DNA from: Massilia sp. Mn16-1_5 | Lineage (GTDB): Bacteria > Pseudomonadota > Gammaproteobacteria > Burkholderiales > Burkholderiaceae_D | Assembly: GCF_004798585.1 (NCBI RefSeq) | Contig: NZ_PPXQ01000007.1 | Span: forward strand, 186,001-250,000 | DNA length: 64,000 nt | Direction of reading: 5' to 3' | Shown: positions 1-7,711 of the stretch, piece by piece | Layout: each line of letters starts with the position of its first letter | How positions within the stretch are numbered: position 1 is the stretch's first letter | Notes under the pieces: generated by a model | Told to the model about the DNA's origin: nothing | The model's database searches: none | Seen by the model: only the letters and a program-made list of their open reading frames with translations | Made by a program: the position numbers and the translations under genes

Positions 1-210
1 CAATGGCGCGGCAGCCTGTTCAGCGGCAGCCTGGCCGGCATGGACCTGCGCCGCATCGTTTTCGACGGCAACGGCAAGGTGGTACGCCAGGAAAAGCTCG
101 ATATCGGCAAGCGCGTGCGCGACGTGCGCCAAGGGCCGGACGGGCACCTGTACGTGTTGACCGACGAGGACAAGTCGGCGTTGCTGCGCATTGTGCCCGA
201 CAAATCCTGA
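1..210 (+). CDS. PQQ-dependent sugar dehydrogenase, C-terminal fragment
   Basis: The first 69 codons in frame 1 read to a TGA at 208-210; the start lies outside the window. The fragment contains the segment FSGSLAGMDLRRI followed by a run ending QGPDGHLYVLTDE, the last blades of a six-bladed beta-propeller of the soluble glucose/sorbosone dehydrogenase (YliI/Asd) family. Such proteins oxidise aldose sugars in the periplasm with PQQ. The QGPDG.LYVLTD motif is typical of the C-terminal blade of that family. The cofactor-binding residues are not in this fragment, so activity cannot be judged. Confidence 0.75.
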   Translation, partial: QWRGSLFSGSLAGMDLRRIVFDGNGKVVRQEKLDIGKRVRDVRQGPDGHLYVLTDEDKSALLRIVPDKS

Positions 211-271
211 GTACTGGCGCGTGCGCCGCGGCTTGATCGTTTCGCCGATACTTGCCATCAAGGAGGAAACG

Positions 272-862
272 ATGGACGACTTTTCGATCGATCTGGCCGG
301 CACGGCCCTGGTGCTGATTGACCTACAAAACGGCAACATGGCGCGCGAACTGGCGCCGTATTCGGCGCAAGCCGTGCTCGGCAACTGCGTGCTGCTGGCG
401 CAGGAAATGCGCAACCGCGGCGGCATGGTGGTGTTCGTGCGGGTGCTGATGAACGAGCTGCAAGCGCCGCCCGCGGATGCGCCCCTGCGCGCGCCAGGCT
501 CGCCGCCGCCTCCGCCTGACGCTTCCCACTTCGCACCGGAAGCGGGCGTGGAGGCGACCGACATTGTGATCACCAAGCGGCAATGGGGCGCCTTCTACGG
601 TACCGAGCTCGACCAGCTGCTGCGGCGCAGGCACATCAAGACGTTGATCCTGGGCGGCATCGTCACGAATATCGGCGTCGAATCGACGGCGCGCGCGGCC
701 TACGACCGCGGCTACGGCCTGGTATTTGCCGAGGATGCGATGAGCGGCATCACGGCCGAGGCGCACGAGTTTGCGTGCAAGAACATGTTCAGGATGATGG
801 GGAAAGTGAGGACCACCGCCGAGTTGATCGACGCGTTGCAGGCGGGGACCGGCGAAGCGTAG
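272..862 (+). CDS. isochorismatase-fold (YecD-type) protein
   Basis: A 196-residue cytoplasmic protein of the isochorismatase/cysteine-hydrolase superfamily. The start at 272 is chosen because AAGGAGGAA lies just upstream. Asp17 (VLIDLQN) and Lys102 (TKRQWGAFYGT) match the superfamily's conserved Asp and Lys. The usual nucleophilic Cys after the VTN cis-peptide loop is Gly135 (VTNIGVEST). The KRQWGAFYGT and TNIGVESTAR blocks closely match what I remember of E. coli YecD, which also has Gly there, so this is a family trait and not decay. EntB-type isochorismatases likewise lack the Cys. A Pro-rich insert (residues 66-83) precedes the lid. The substrate is unknown. Confidence 0.85.
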   Translation: MDDFSIDLAGTALVLIDLQNGNMARELAPYSAQAVLGNCVLLAQEMRNRGGMVVFVRVLMNELQAPPADAPLRAPGSPPPPPDASHFAPEAGVEATDIVITKRQWGAFYGTELDQLLRRRHIKTLILGGIVTNIGVESTARAAYDRGYGLVFAEDAMSGITAEAHEFACKNMFRMMGKVRTTAELIDALQAGTGEA

Positions 863-917
863 GCGGCCTTGGATTGGCGCCGCGTGTCCTCACGCGGTGC
901 ACGCGGGCATGCCCGCC

Positions 918-1913
<996 letters not shown>

Positions 1914-2058
1914 GATACGCCGAAGGATTTTTTCGCGCTGGACGAGGCCTGAAAATGCGGCGCGGCAAGGACTCGGCGTAAAGATTGACCGGCAGAACTT
2001 GCCTGCCTATCATCGGCTTCCACGCCTTGTCCGCCATCTCCTTCTGCCCGGATTTTCC

Positions 2059-3285
2059 ATGCACATGTTTTCCCCCCGCCGCCCGTTGAGACCCAGGCGC
2101 GCGCTGGCCGCTGCCTGCTTCGCTTTGCTTACCGCCGGCTGTGCCCACACGCCGACGCAGGAGAGCGGGCTCGACCGCACGCAGTTCGCCCGCATCGATG
2201 CCGCCATCGAGCAGGCCATCGCCGAACGCCGCATGCCGGGCGCAGTGTTTCACCTGGAACGCGATGGCGTCGTCCACGCGCGCGCCTATGGCCGCCTCGG
2301 CTACGAACCCGATATGGCGCCGGTGACCCTCGGCACCGTGTTCGACGCCGCCTCGCTGAGCAAGGTGCTGGCCACGGCACCCGCCATCCTGCTGCTGAGG
2401 GAGGACGGCAAGCTCGACCTGGAAGCGAAGCTGGTCGATTACTTCCCGGAGTGCAAGGGCGGCGGCAAGGACGCGATCACGATCCGCCAGCTGCTGACCC
2501 ATACCTCGGGCCTGGCGGCGGGGCTGCCGGGTAAGCCCGCCTGGCAGGGCGACGCCACCGCCCACGCCATGGCTTGCGCGCAGACGGTGACACATACACC
2601 AGGAACGTATTTCCGCTATTCCGACATCAACTACATCCTGCTCGGCCAGCTGGTGCGAAAACTGTCCGGCATGGAACTCGACGTCTTCGCGCAGGAGCGC
2701 CTGTTTGGCCCGCTGGGCATGGCGCACACCGGCTACCTGCCGCTGCGCCGCATGGCCGCCAGCGGCATCGCGCCGACCCACAAGGCAGGCGCGGATGGCA
2801 CGGCGCTGCACGGCGACGTCGGCACAGGAGCGCTGCTGCAAGGCGTGGTCCACGATCCGACGGTGCGCCGCATCGGCGGCGTGGCCGGTGCGGCCGGCGT
2901 GTTCGGCACCGTGGACGACCTCGCCCGTTATGCGCGCATGCTCCTGCAAGGCGGCGAACTCGACGGTGTGCGCGTGCTGGCGCCGGAGAGCGTGCGCCTG
3001 CTGACGACTGTGCAGAGTCCGCCGGGTATCGCGGCCCTGCGCGGGCTCGGCATGGACATCGATTCGCCCTTTGCCCAGCGCCCGCGCGGCACGCTGTTTC
3101 CGATCGGCAGTTTTGGCCATACCGGCTTCACCGGTTGCGTACTCTGGATCGATCCCGGTTCGCGCAGCTTCTACGTGTTCTTGTCGAACCGGGTCTATCC
3201 GGACGACAAGGCGAATGTGCTGCCGCTGTACACCGAGATCGCTACCCTGGCGGCACGTGCTGCGGGGCTGGGAAGCGCACCTTGA
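2059..3285 (+). CDS. beta-lactamase-fold serine hydrolase lipoprotein
   Basis: A 408-residue exported serine hydrolase of the class C beta-lactamase / D,D-peptidase fold (EstB-like). The start at 2059 puts an arginine-rich n-region and hydrophobic core before the lipobox LTAGC, with Cys28 as the lipidation site. The SxxK motif is S99-L-S-K102, the second motif reads Y-S-D where class C enzymes have Y-S/A-N, and the third box is HTG in FGHTGFTG in place of KTG. That set is usual for esterase or peptidase members and not for true beta-lactamases, so antibiotic hydrolysis should not be assumed. It is divergent from the luciferase-like gene with about 145 bp between them. Confidence 0.88.
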   Translation: MHMFSPRRPLRPRRALAAACFALLTAGCAHTPTQESGLDRTQFARIDAAIEQAIAERRMPGAVFHLERDGVVHARAYGRLGYEPDMAPVTLGTVFDAASLSKVLATAPAILLLREDGKLDLEAKLVDYFPECKGGGKDAITIRQLLTHTSGLAAGLPGKPAWQGDATAHAMACAQTVTHTPGTYFRYSDINYILLGQLVRKLSGMELDVFAQERLFGPLGMAHTGYLPLRRMAASGIAPTHKAGADGTALHGDVGTGALLQGVVHDPTVRRIGGVAGAAGVFGTVDDLARYARMLLQGGELDGVRVLAPESVRLLTTVQSPPGIAALRGLGMDIDSPFAQRPRGTLFPIGSFGHTGFTGCVLWIDPGSRSFYVFLSNRVYPDDKANVLPLYTEIATLAARAAGLGSAP

Positions 3286-3426
3286 TCCGTGTCGCATATC
3301 TTTCCAATCGGCTAACGTGCGCTGCTCCGAATCTGTCCTCTCTAAACTCGGCCACCTGCTCAATCAATGTTGTATGTCGTTGATATTGCTGAGCTTTCCT
3401 CAAGCCCGAAATATTAGGAGATAAAC

Positions 3427-4158
3427 ATGACAATGCATAAACTGTTGAAAGGCCTGCTGGCCGCCTCGATCACCGCCGCCATGGCGACTTCGTTCAACGC
3501 AAGCGCACAATCGAGCAGCACGGCCGACCAGAGCGGCAGCAGCGCATCGGGCTCGCAGACCTCGAGCGCCCAATCGGACGACCACAAGAAATCGTCGACC
3601 AAGAAGCACAAGAAACAAAAGAGCAAATCGAGCAGCAGCAGCGGCTCGAGCAGCAGCGGCACCACCGGCTCCAGCGGCGCATCGAGCAGCGGTTCGATGG
3701 GCACCAGCGGTAGCGGCAGCGCCAGCGGCACCAGCGGCAGCGGTACCACCGGCGGCTCGAGCGGCACCAGCGGCACGTCTGGCACCTCTGGTACCTCCGG
3801 CACCAGTGGTTCGATGGACAGCGGCACCAGCGGCTCAATGGGCACCGGCACCTCGGGCACCAGCGGCACCACCGGCGCCACCGGCACCAGCGGCTCCATG
3901 GGCAGCGGCGCCAGCGGCACCAGCGGTTCGATGGGCACCGGTACCAGCGGCAGCAGCGGCATGAACGGCTCGACCGGCACCGGCACCAGCGGCACCTCCG
4001 GTTCGATGGGCACCAGCGGCTCCATGGGCACCTCGGGTTCGATGGGCACCAGCGGCACTTCGGGCACCAGCGGCACCTCGGGCACCTCGGGCACGACCGG
4101 GACCTCGGGTACGAACAGCACCGGCACCGGCACCACCACGACCGGCACCGGCCGCTAA
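3427..4158 (+). CDS. secreted Gly/Ser/Thr-rich repeat protein
   Basis: A 243-residue protein with a signal peptide (start MTMHKLLKGLLAASITAA, likely cleavage after NASA). Next come a Ser/Gln stretch and a short lysine-rich cluster (KKSSTKKHKKQKSK, about residues 58-71), and then about 165 residues of imperfect tandem repeats built on GTSG, GSMGTSG and GTTG. An AGGAG ribosome site lies upstream (3416-3420). The repeats use GGC/ACC/AGC codons with variation between units, so they are not a recent replication slippage. No domain is recognisable. The low-complexity tail may be a flexible cell-surface or matrix polymer; this is inference only. It is followed by a hairpin terminator shared with the convergent phnA gene. 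Confidence 0.8.
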   Translation: MTMHKLLKGLLAASITAAMATSFNASAQSSSTADQSGSSASGSQTSSAQSDDHKKSSTKKHKKQKSKSSSSSGSSSSGTTGSSGASSSGSMGTSGSGSASGTSGSGTTGGSSGTSGTSGTSGTSGTSGSMDSGTSGSMGTGTSGTSGTTGATGTSGSMGSGASGTSGSMGTGTSGSSGMNGSTGTGTSGTSGSMGTSGSMGTSGSMGTSGTSGTSGTSGTSGTTGTSGTNSTGTGTTTTGTGR

Positions 4159-4177
4159 TTTCTCCGGCGCATAAAAT

Positions 4178-4202
4178 AACACCAGCCTGCGGGCTGGTGT
4201 TG
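4178..4202. terminator. bidirectional hairpin terminator
   Basis: A perfect stem AACACCAGCC / GGCTGGTGTT with a 4-nt loop lies between the convergent GTSG-repeat and phnA genes. On the plus strand it is followed only by TGTCGTTT, so the U-tract is weak. Confidence 0.6.
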
Positions 4203-4225
4203 TCGTTTGCGGCGCAAGAACCAGG

Positions 4226-4564
4226 CTACACCTTGCGCACGAACTCCGTCTTCAGGCTCATCGCACCGAAACCTTCGATCTTGCAATCGATGTCGTGGTC
4301 GCTGTCGACCAGGCGGATGTTCTTGACCTTGGTACCCTGCTTGATGACGCCGCCCGATCCTTTCGGTTTCAGGTCCTTGATGACGGTGACCGTGTCGCCG
4401 TCCTGCAGGATGTTGCCGGAGGCATCGCGGTAGACGCGCGCGGTCTCGGCGCCGGCGCCGGCCTGGGCCGACCACTCATGGCCGCATTCGGGACAGACCA
4501 GGTTGGCGCCATCCTCGTAGGTATAGGTGGACTGGCAGCTGGGGCAGGGTGGCAGGGAAGACAT
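4226..4564 (-). CDS. phnA: PhnA/YjdM zinc-ribbon protein
   Basis: A 112-residue protein with an N-terminal zinc ribbon (CPSC at residues 7-10 and CPEC near residues 24-27) and a C-terminal SH3-like barrel (DASGNILQDGDTVTVIKDLKPKG, then VKNIRLVDSDHDIDCKIEGFGAMSLKTEFVRK). This is the full-length YjdM/PhnA architecture. The name PhnA comes from proximity to the phn operon in E. coli; no phosphonate genes are seen here, so a role in phosphonate use should not be inferred. It is a single gene, convergent with the upstream repeat protein. Confidence 0.93.
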   Translation of the reverse strand: MSSLPPCPSCQSTYTYEDGANLVCPECGHEWSAQAGAGAETARVYRDASGNILQDGDTVTVIKDLKPKGSGGVIKQGTKVKNIRLVDSDHDIDCKIEGFGAMSLKTEFVRKV

Positions 4565-4609
4565 GGTGGGAGCTGAAAAGGAAAAGGGCGAGTATATCGC
4601 CCTGGTGGC

Positions 4610-5545
4610 TCAACGCAGCCAGTAATTCACCGGCAGCAGCGGCGGCGGCAGCTCGGCTTCGCCCAGCGCATCGCGCAGGTCGATCTCGATCGTGCGGCAG
4701 ATCGCGTCCAGCGGCAGGTCGTTCGGCGACAGGCCGAAGGGTTCTTCGATCTCGTCGCCCAGCGCATCCAGGCCATAGAAGGTATAGGCGACGATCGCCA
4801 CCACCAGCGGCGTCAGGTAGCCGATCGAATCGACCAGGCCGAAGGGCAGCAGGTAGCAGTACAGGTAGGCGGTGCGGTGCAGCAGCAGCGTGTAGGAAAA
4901 CGGCACGGGCGTGTTCTTGATGCGCTCGCAGGAAGCGGCGGTGGCGATCATGGCGGACATGGTCGCGTCGAGTGCGGCGGCGCGCACGCTGTCGAGCATG
5001 CCGGCGCGGCGGCAACGCGCCAGGTCGGCGCCCATTTCTAGCATCAGCGCATGGCTCAGGTTGACGCGGCCGCGCAGCGCCGTCCATTCGGCCGGCGCCA
5101 GGTGCGGCGCCACGTCGAGTGCGGGATCGCTCTTGCGCAGCTGGTGGCGCAGGGAATGGGCATAGGCGATCGCGCGCCGGATCATGCGCTCGCGCACACC
5201 GGCGGCATCAAGCCCGCTGGCGTCGCCCTCGTCGATCAGGCTCAGGCACTGGCGTGCGAAATTCCGGCTGCGCAGGACCAATTCGCCCCACAACTTGCGG
5301 CCTTCCCAATAGCGGTCGTAGGCCGAATTGTTGCGAAAGCCGAGGAAGATCGCGAGCGGCAAGCCCATCAGCGTGAAGGGGACGACGGTGAGCTGGATCT
5401 TGTGGTCCCACAAGCGGCCATGGCTCAGGGTGACGAACACGGCCAGCAAGGTGGTGATCGCCAGGCTTTTCCAGATGCTCGGCAGGACCGAGCCGCGCAT
5501 GGTGAGGAAGAGGCGCAGGCCGTTCGGGCGGTCACGCACGATCAT
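4610..5545 (-). CDS. bestrophin family membrane protein
   Basis: A 311-residue member of the bacterial bestrophin / UPF0187 (YneE) family of pentameric ion channels. The start at 5545 gives MIVRDRPNGLRLFLTMRGS, followed by the family block LSHGRLWDHKIQLTVVPFTLMGLPLAIFLGFRNNSAYDRYWEGRKLWGELV (the FRxNxAYxRWWEGR signature in slightly altered form). A second hydrophobic pair follows later (TAYLYCYLLPFGLVDSIGYLTPLVVAIVAYTFYGLDALG). The C-terminal EEPFGLSPNDLPLDAICRTIE is also typical. Longer in-frame upstream sequence overlaps the lipocalin and is not convincing. It lies 76 bp downstream of the lipocalin gene on the same strand. Confidence 0.9.
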   Translation of the reverse strand: MIVRDRPNGLRLFLTMRGSVLPSIWKSLAITTLLAVFVTLSHGRLWDHKIQLTVVPFTLMGLPLAIFLGFRNNSAYDRYWEGRKLWGELVLRSRNFARQCLSLIDEGDASGLDAAGVRERMIRRAIAYAHSLRHQLRKSDPALDVAPHLAPAEWTALRGRVNLSHALMLEMGADLARCRRAGMLDSVRAAALDATMSAMIATAASCERIKNTPVPFSYTLLLHRTAYLYCYLLPFGLVDSIGYLTPLVVAIVAYTFYGLDALGDEIEEPFGLSPNDLPLDAICRTIEIDLRDALGEAELPPPLLPVNYWLR

Positions 5546-5621
5546 GGCGCGCCTCCGCAAAGCAGGGCGGGTGCGTTGGCGATCTGGTGGCGCATGCCGG
5601 GTTCCGGAGAATATTCTTGTC

Positions 5622-6200
5622 TCATTCCTGGGGCGTGCGCACCAGCTTGCGCACATCGAGTCCCTGGCCCGACAGGCGCGCCACCAGCGCATCGTAGGCC
5701 GGCTTGCTGACGGTCGGCGTGCGCGACAGGATCCACAGGTAGTCGCGGCCTGGCTCGCTGACCGCGGCCAGGCCGTAATCGCGGTCGAGGTCGATGATCC
5801 AGTAGTCGCCCCAGACCTGCGGAATAAACGAGAGCAGCGCCGGCGCGAAGCGCACCTTCAGGCGCGGCGATGTGGGGCCGCCGACCTGGCGCGCCACGCC
5901 GACGGCGACGTCGGTGCTGCCATCCGCCTGGCGGCAGCGGTTCTCGACCTGCACCCGGCCGTCGGGCAAGGCGGTATAGGTTGCCGTCGTGAAGCCGGCG
6001 CAATTTCTCTGGAAACGGTTCGGGAACTTCGCGATCTCGTACCACTGGCCGAGGTAGCGCGGCAGGTCGACCGACGGGATGGTGGCCAGGTCGCTGCGCG
6101 GGTTCGCCTCCTTGCTGGCCGCCCAGGCCTTCATGCCGAGCAGGACCACGGAGGCCAGCAGCGTACCCTTGACCAGGGTCGGAGTCAGTCGCTTGTTCAT
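5622..6200 (-). CDS. blc: bacterial lipocalin (Blc-like)
   Basis: A 192-residue exported lipocalin. It has an N-terminal hydrophobic signal (TLLASVVLLGMKAWA) without a lipobox Cys, so unlike E. coli Blc it is predicted to be soluble in the periplasm or membrane-anchored by the helix. Lipocalin motifs are present: YLGQWYEIAKFPNRFQRNCAG (the GxWYEI block), then WGDYWIIDLDRDYGLAAVSEPGRDYLWILSRTP (the TDY and R blocks). Blc proteins bind fatty acids or lysophospholipids and are usually stress-induced. The bestrophin gene follows 76 bp downstream and may share the transcript. Confidence 0.92.
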   Translation of the reverse strand: MNKRLTPTLVKGTLLASVVLLGMKAWAASKEANPRSDLATIPSVDLPRYLGQWYEIAKFPNRFQRNCAGFTTATYTALPDGRVQVENRCRQADGSTDVAVGVARQVGGPTSPRLKVRFAPALLSFIPQVWGDYWIIDLDRDYGLAAVSEPGRDYLWILSRTPTVSKPAYDALVARLSGQGLDVRKLVRTPQE

Positions 6201-6283
6201 GATGGATCCTTGTTCTTCGATACCGCCATGGTAGGGCGCAACGACGAACCCGGCCGCACGAATGCAGGGCGAGCGCGCGGACG

Positions 6284-6309
6284 AAAAAAAACCGGCCGCG
6301 AGGGCCGGT
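6284..6309 (-). terminator. rho-independent terminator of the host-attachment gene
   Basis: On the minus strand ACCGGCC-ctcgc-GGCCGGT is followed by a run of eight T. It sits 22 bp beyond the stop codon at 6332, as expected for a strong intrinsic terminator. Confidence 0.85.
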
Positions 6310-6331
6310 GACGCATCAGCGAGGAGGGTGC

Positions 6332-6841
6332 TTACCCTGCGGACTTGGCCTGGGCCGCGTGCAGCTGCTCGCGCAGCTGGTGGACCGGGACCTGCGTATA
6401 GTCCTTGTTGAATTCCTGCTTGATCGCGGCCTTGACTTGCGGGTGGAGGTTATTGCGCAGGCTGCCGAGGAATTGCGGCGATGCCGACAGCACCAGGTGC
6501 TGGTAGCGGCCCTCCTGCTGGGCTTTCAGCAGGTACTGTGCCAGATCCTTGGCGAACAGCTCGGTCTCGTGCTCGGCGGGTGTCTGGTTCGGTTCGTACT
6601 GGCTGTTCGGTGCGCCGGCAGCGGCGTTGTGCTGGGCGGGACCGCCCTGCGCGCCGCCGATCGCATGGCCGCTCTTGCCGGCCGCCAGGTTGCCGATGCG
6701 GTCGGTATTGATTTCCGAGTCGCGCAGGCGTGCGCCGTTATTCACCATGTCTTCCAATTCGTGCAGCGGTTCTGCTGGACCGTCCTCGGAGAAGAACCTT
6801 GCCCGGCCCGCATTGGCCGTGATAATCCAGGTTGTTGGCAT
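6332..6841 (-). CDS. host-attachment family protein
   Basis: A 169-residue protein of the family annotated as required for attachment to host cells (Host_attach; Agrobacterium AtsC-like). The start at 6841 (MPTTWIITANAGRARFF) is supported by a GGGGG ribosome site and by the family's usual N-terminus, TWIVVADAxRARIF. The C-terminal half holds AKDLAQYLLKAQQEGRYQHLVLSASPQFLGSLRNNLHP, the conserved segment of this family, which has an RNase H/eRF1-like fold. The middle (about residues 45-85) is Gly/Ala/Asn-rich and poorly conserved. The molecular function is unknown. Confidence 0.85.
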   Translation of the reverse strand: MPTTWIITANAGRARFFSEDGPAEPLHELEDMVNNGARLRDSEINTDRIGNLAAGKSGHAIGGAQGGPAQHNAAAGAPNSQYEPNQTPAEHETELFAKDLAQYLLKAQQEGRYQHLVLSASPQFLGSLRNNLHPQVKAAIKQEFNKDYTQVPVHQLREQLHAAQAKSAG

Positions 6842-7274
6842 GCTACCCCCTGTCAGTAATGAAGCGTGAATGATGTTCGATCCCATGGCCGGCCGCTGCC
6901 GGCCCGGGTGCAAACGCGAAAGACCGGCGATCGCATGCAGATGCGCCCTGTCAGGGTCCGCCGATGCCTGCGCACACCCGGCCTGGGCACTGCGCACACA
7001 CATCGGCCGACCGACCGCCGTGACGGTGGGCGGAGCACGGATAGGCTGAGCCAATGAACAGGCTGGCGCCCGATCAGCGCGACCAGGATCGGCTGCATTC
7101 GATCGTCGTGTTAATTCAGTGTAGCACCGGGGTTTCCTGTCCGACGCACACCACGACGGGTGCCTTGGCGCAACTGTCGGTGCCCCCGGGGAGGGCCCGG
7201 TTTCATCCTGGCGCGCGCCGTCACGGCTCCCGGCCGGGGCACAATGAGCCTTGGCCACTCTCTTGGAAGCACCC
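6842..7274. other. 433-bp stretch without a supported gene
   Basis: Short open frames exist on both strands but have no ribosome site, no recognisable protein and only the codon bias of random high-GC sequence. The region presumably holds the promoters of the flanking host-attachment (minus) and DUF2905 (plus) genes; I could not identify convincing -35/-10 boxes. Confidence 0.5.
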
Positions 7275-7475
7275 ATGCAGCGCACACTGATCATCCTCGG
7301 CATCGTCATCGCCGCCATCGGCCTGGCCTGGCCCTGGCTGCGCCGGCTGCCCTTCGGCCGCCTGCCGGGCGACATCCACGTCGTCCGCGAGGGCTTCAGC
7401 TTTCACTTCCCGATCGTCACCTGCATCGTCGTCTCGATCGTCATTTCGATCATTCTGTGGATCTTCCGGCGCTGA
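7275..7475 (+). CDS. DUF2905 small membrane protein
   Basis: A 66-residue protein with two hydrophobic helices (TLIILGIVIAAIGLAWPWL and FPIVTCIVVSIVISIILWIF) joined by RRLPFGRLPGDIHVVREGFSFHF. The LPGDI segment is the hallmark of the DUF2905 family. The start at 7275 is the Met closest to the family N-terminus. Function is unknown. The gene stands alone and ends in a strong intrinsic terminator. Confidence 0.88.
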   Translation: MQRTLIILGIVIAAIGLAWPWLRRLPFGRLPGDIHVVREGFSFHFPIVTCIVVSIVISIILWIFRR

Positions 7476-7494
7476 CCCTCCCGCGCTCGCCAGG

Positions 7495-7521
7495 ACGCCA
7501 CCTCCGGGTGGCGTTTTTTTT
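7495..7521 (+). terminator. rho-independent terminator
   Basis: The stem ACGCCACC / GGTGGCGT with a TCCG tetraloop is followed by eight T, 19 bp after the DUF2905 stop. Confidence 0.9.
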
Positions 7522-7711
7522 CGCGTACCCGCCTGCCACACCCGCATGTCCGAAATAGGCCACAGCCCTGCGCTCAGCAAGATTTGACAAACATGGCGCT
7601 CGAAATGACAACACAATGCGGTCCATACGAAGAGAGAGGCGCCGGCCAAAAGCGCCCGACGAATTCGAAACGGGTTTGCACGCACAATCGAACGAATGTT
7701 TTGGAGAGAAC

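Noticed and set aside
3414..4148. A minus-strand frame of VPLVPEVP-type repeats
   Set aside because: It is the complement of the GTSG repeat gene, which has a signal peptide and ribosome site; the repeated pattern on the other strand is automatic.
7584..7612. TTGACA as -35 of the TonB receptor operon
   Set aside because: No acceptable -10 box follows at 16-19 bp; left out of the feature list.
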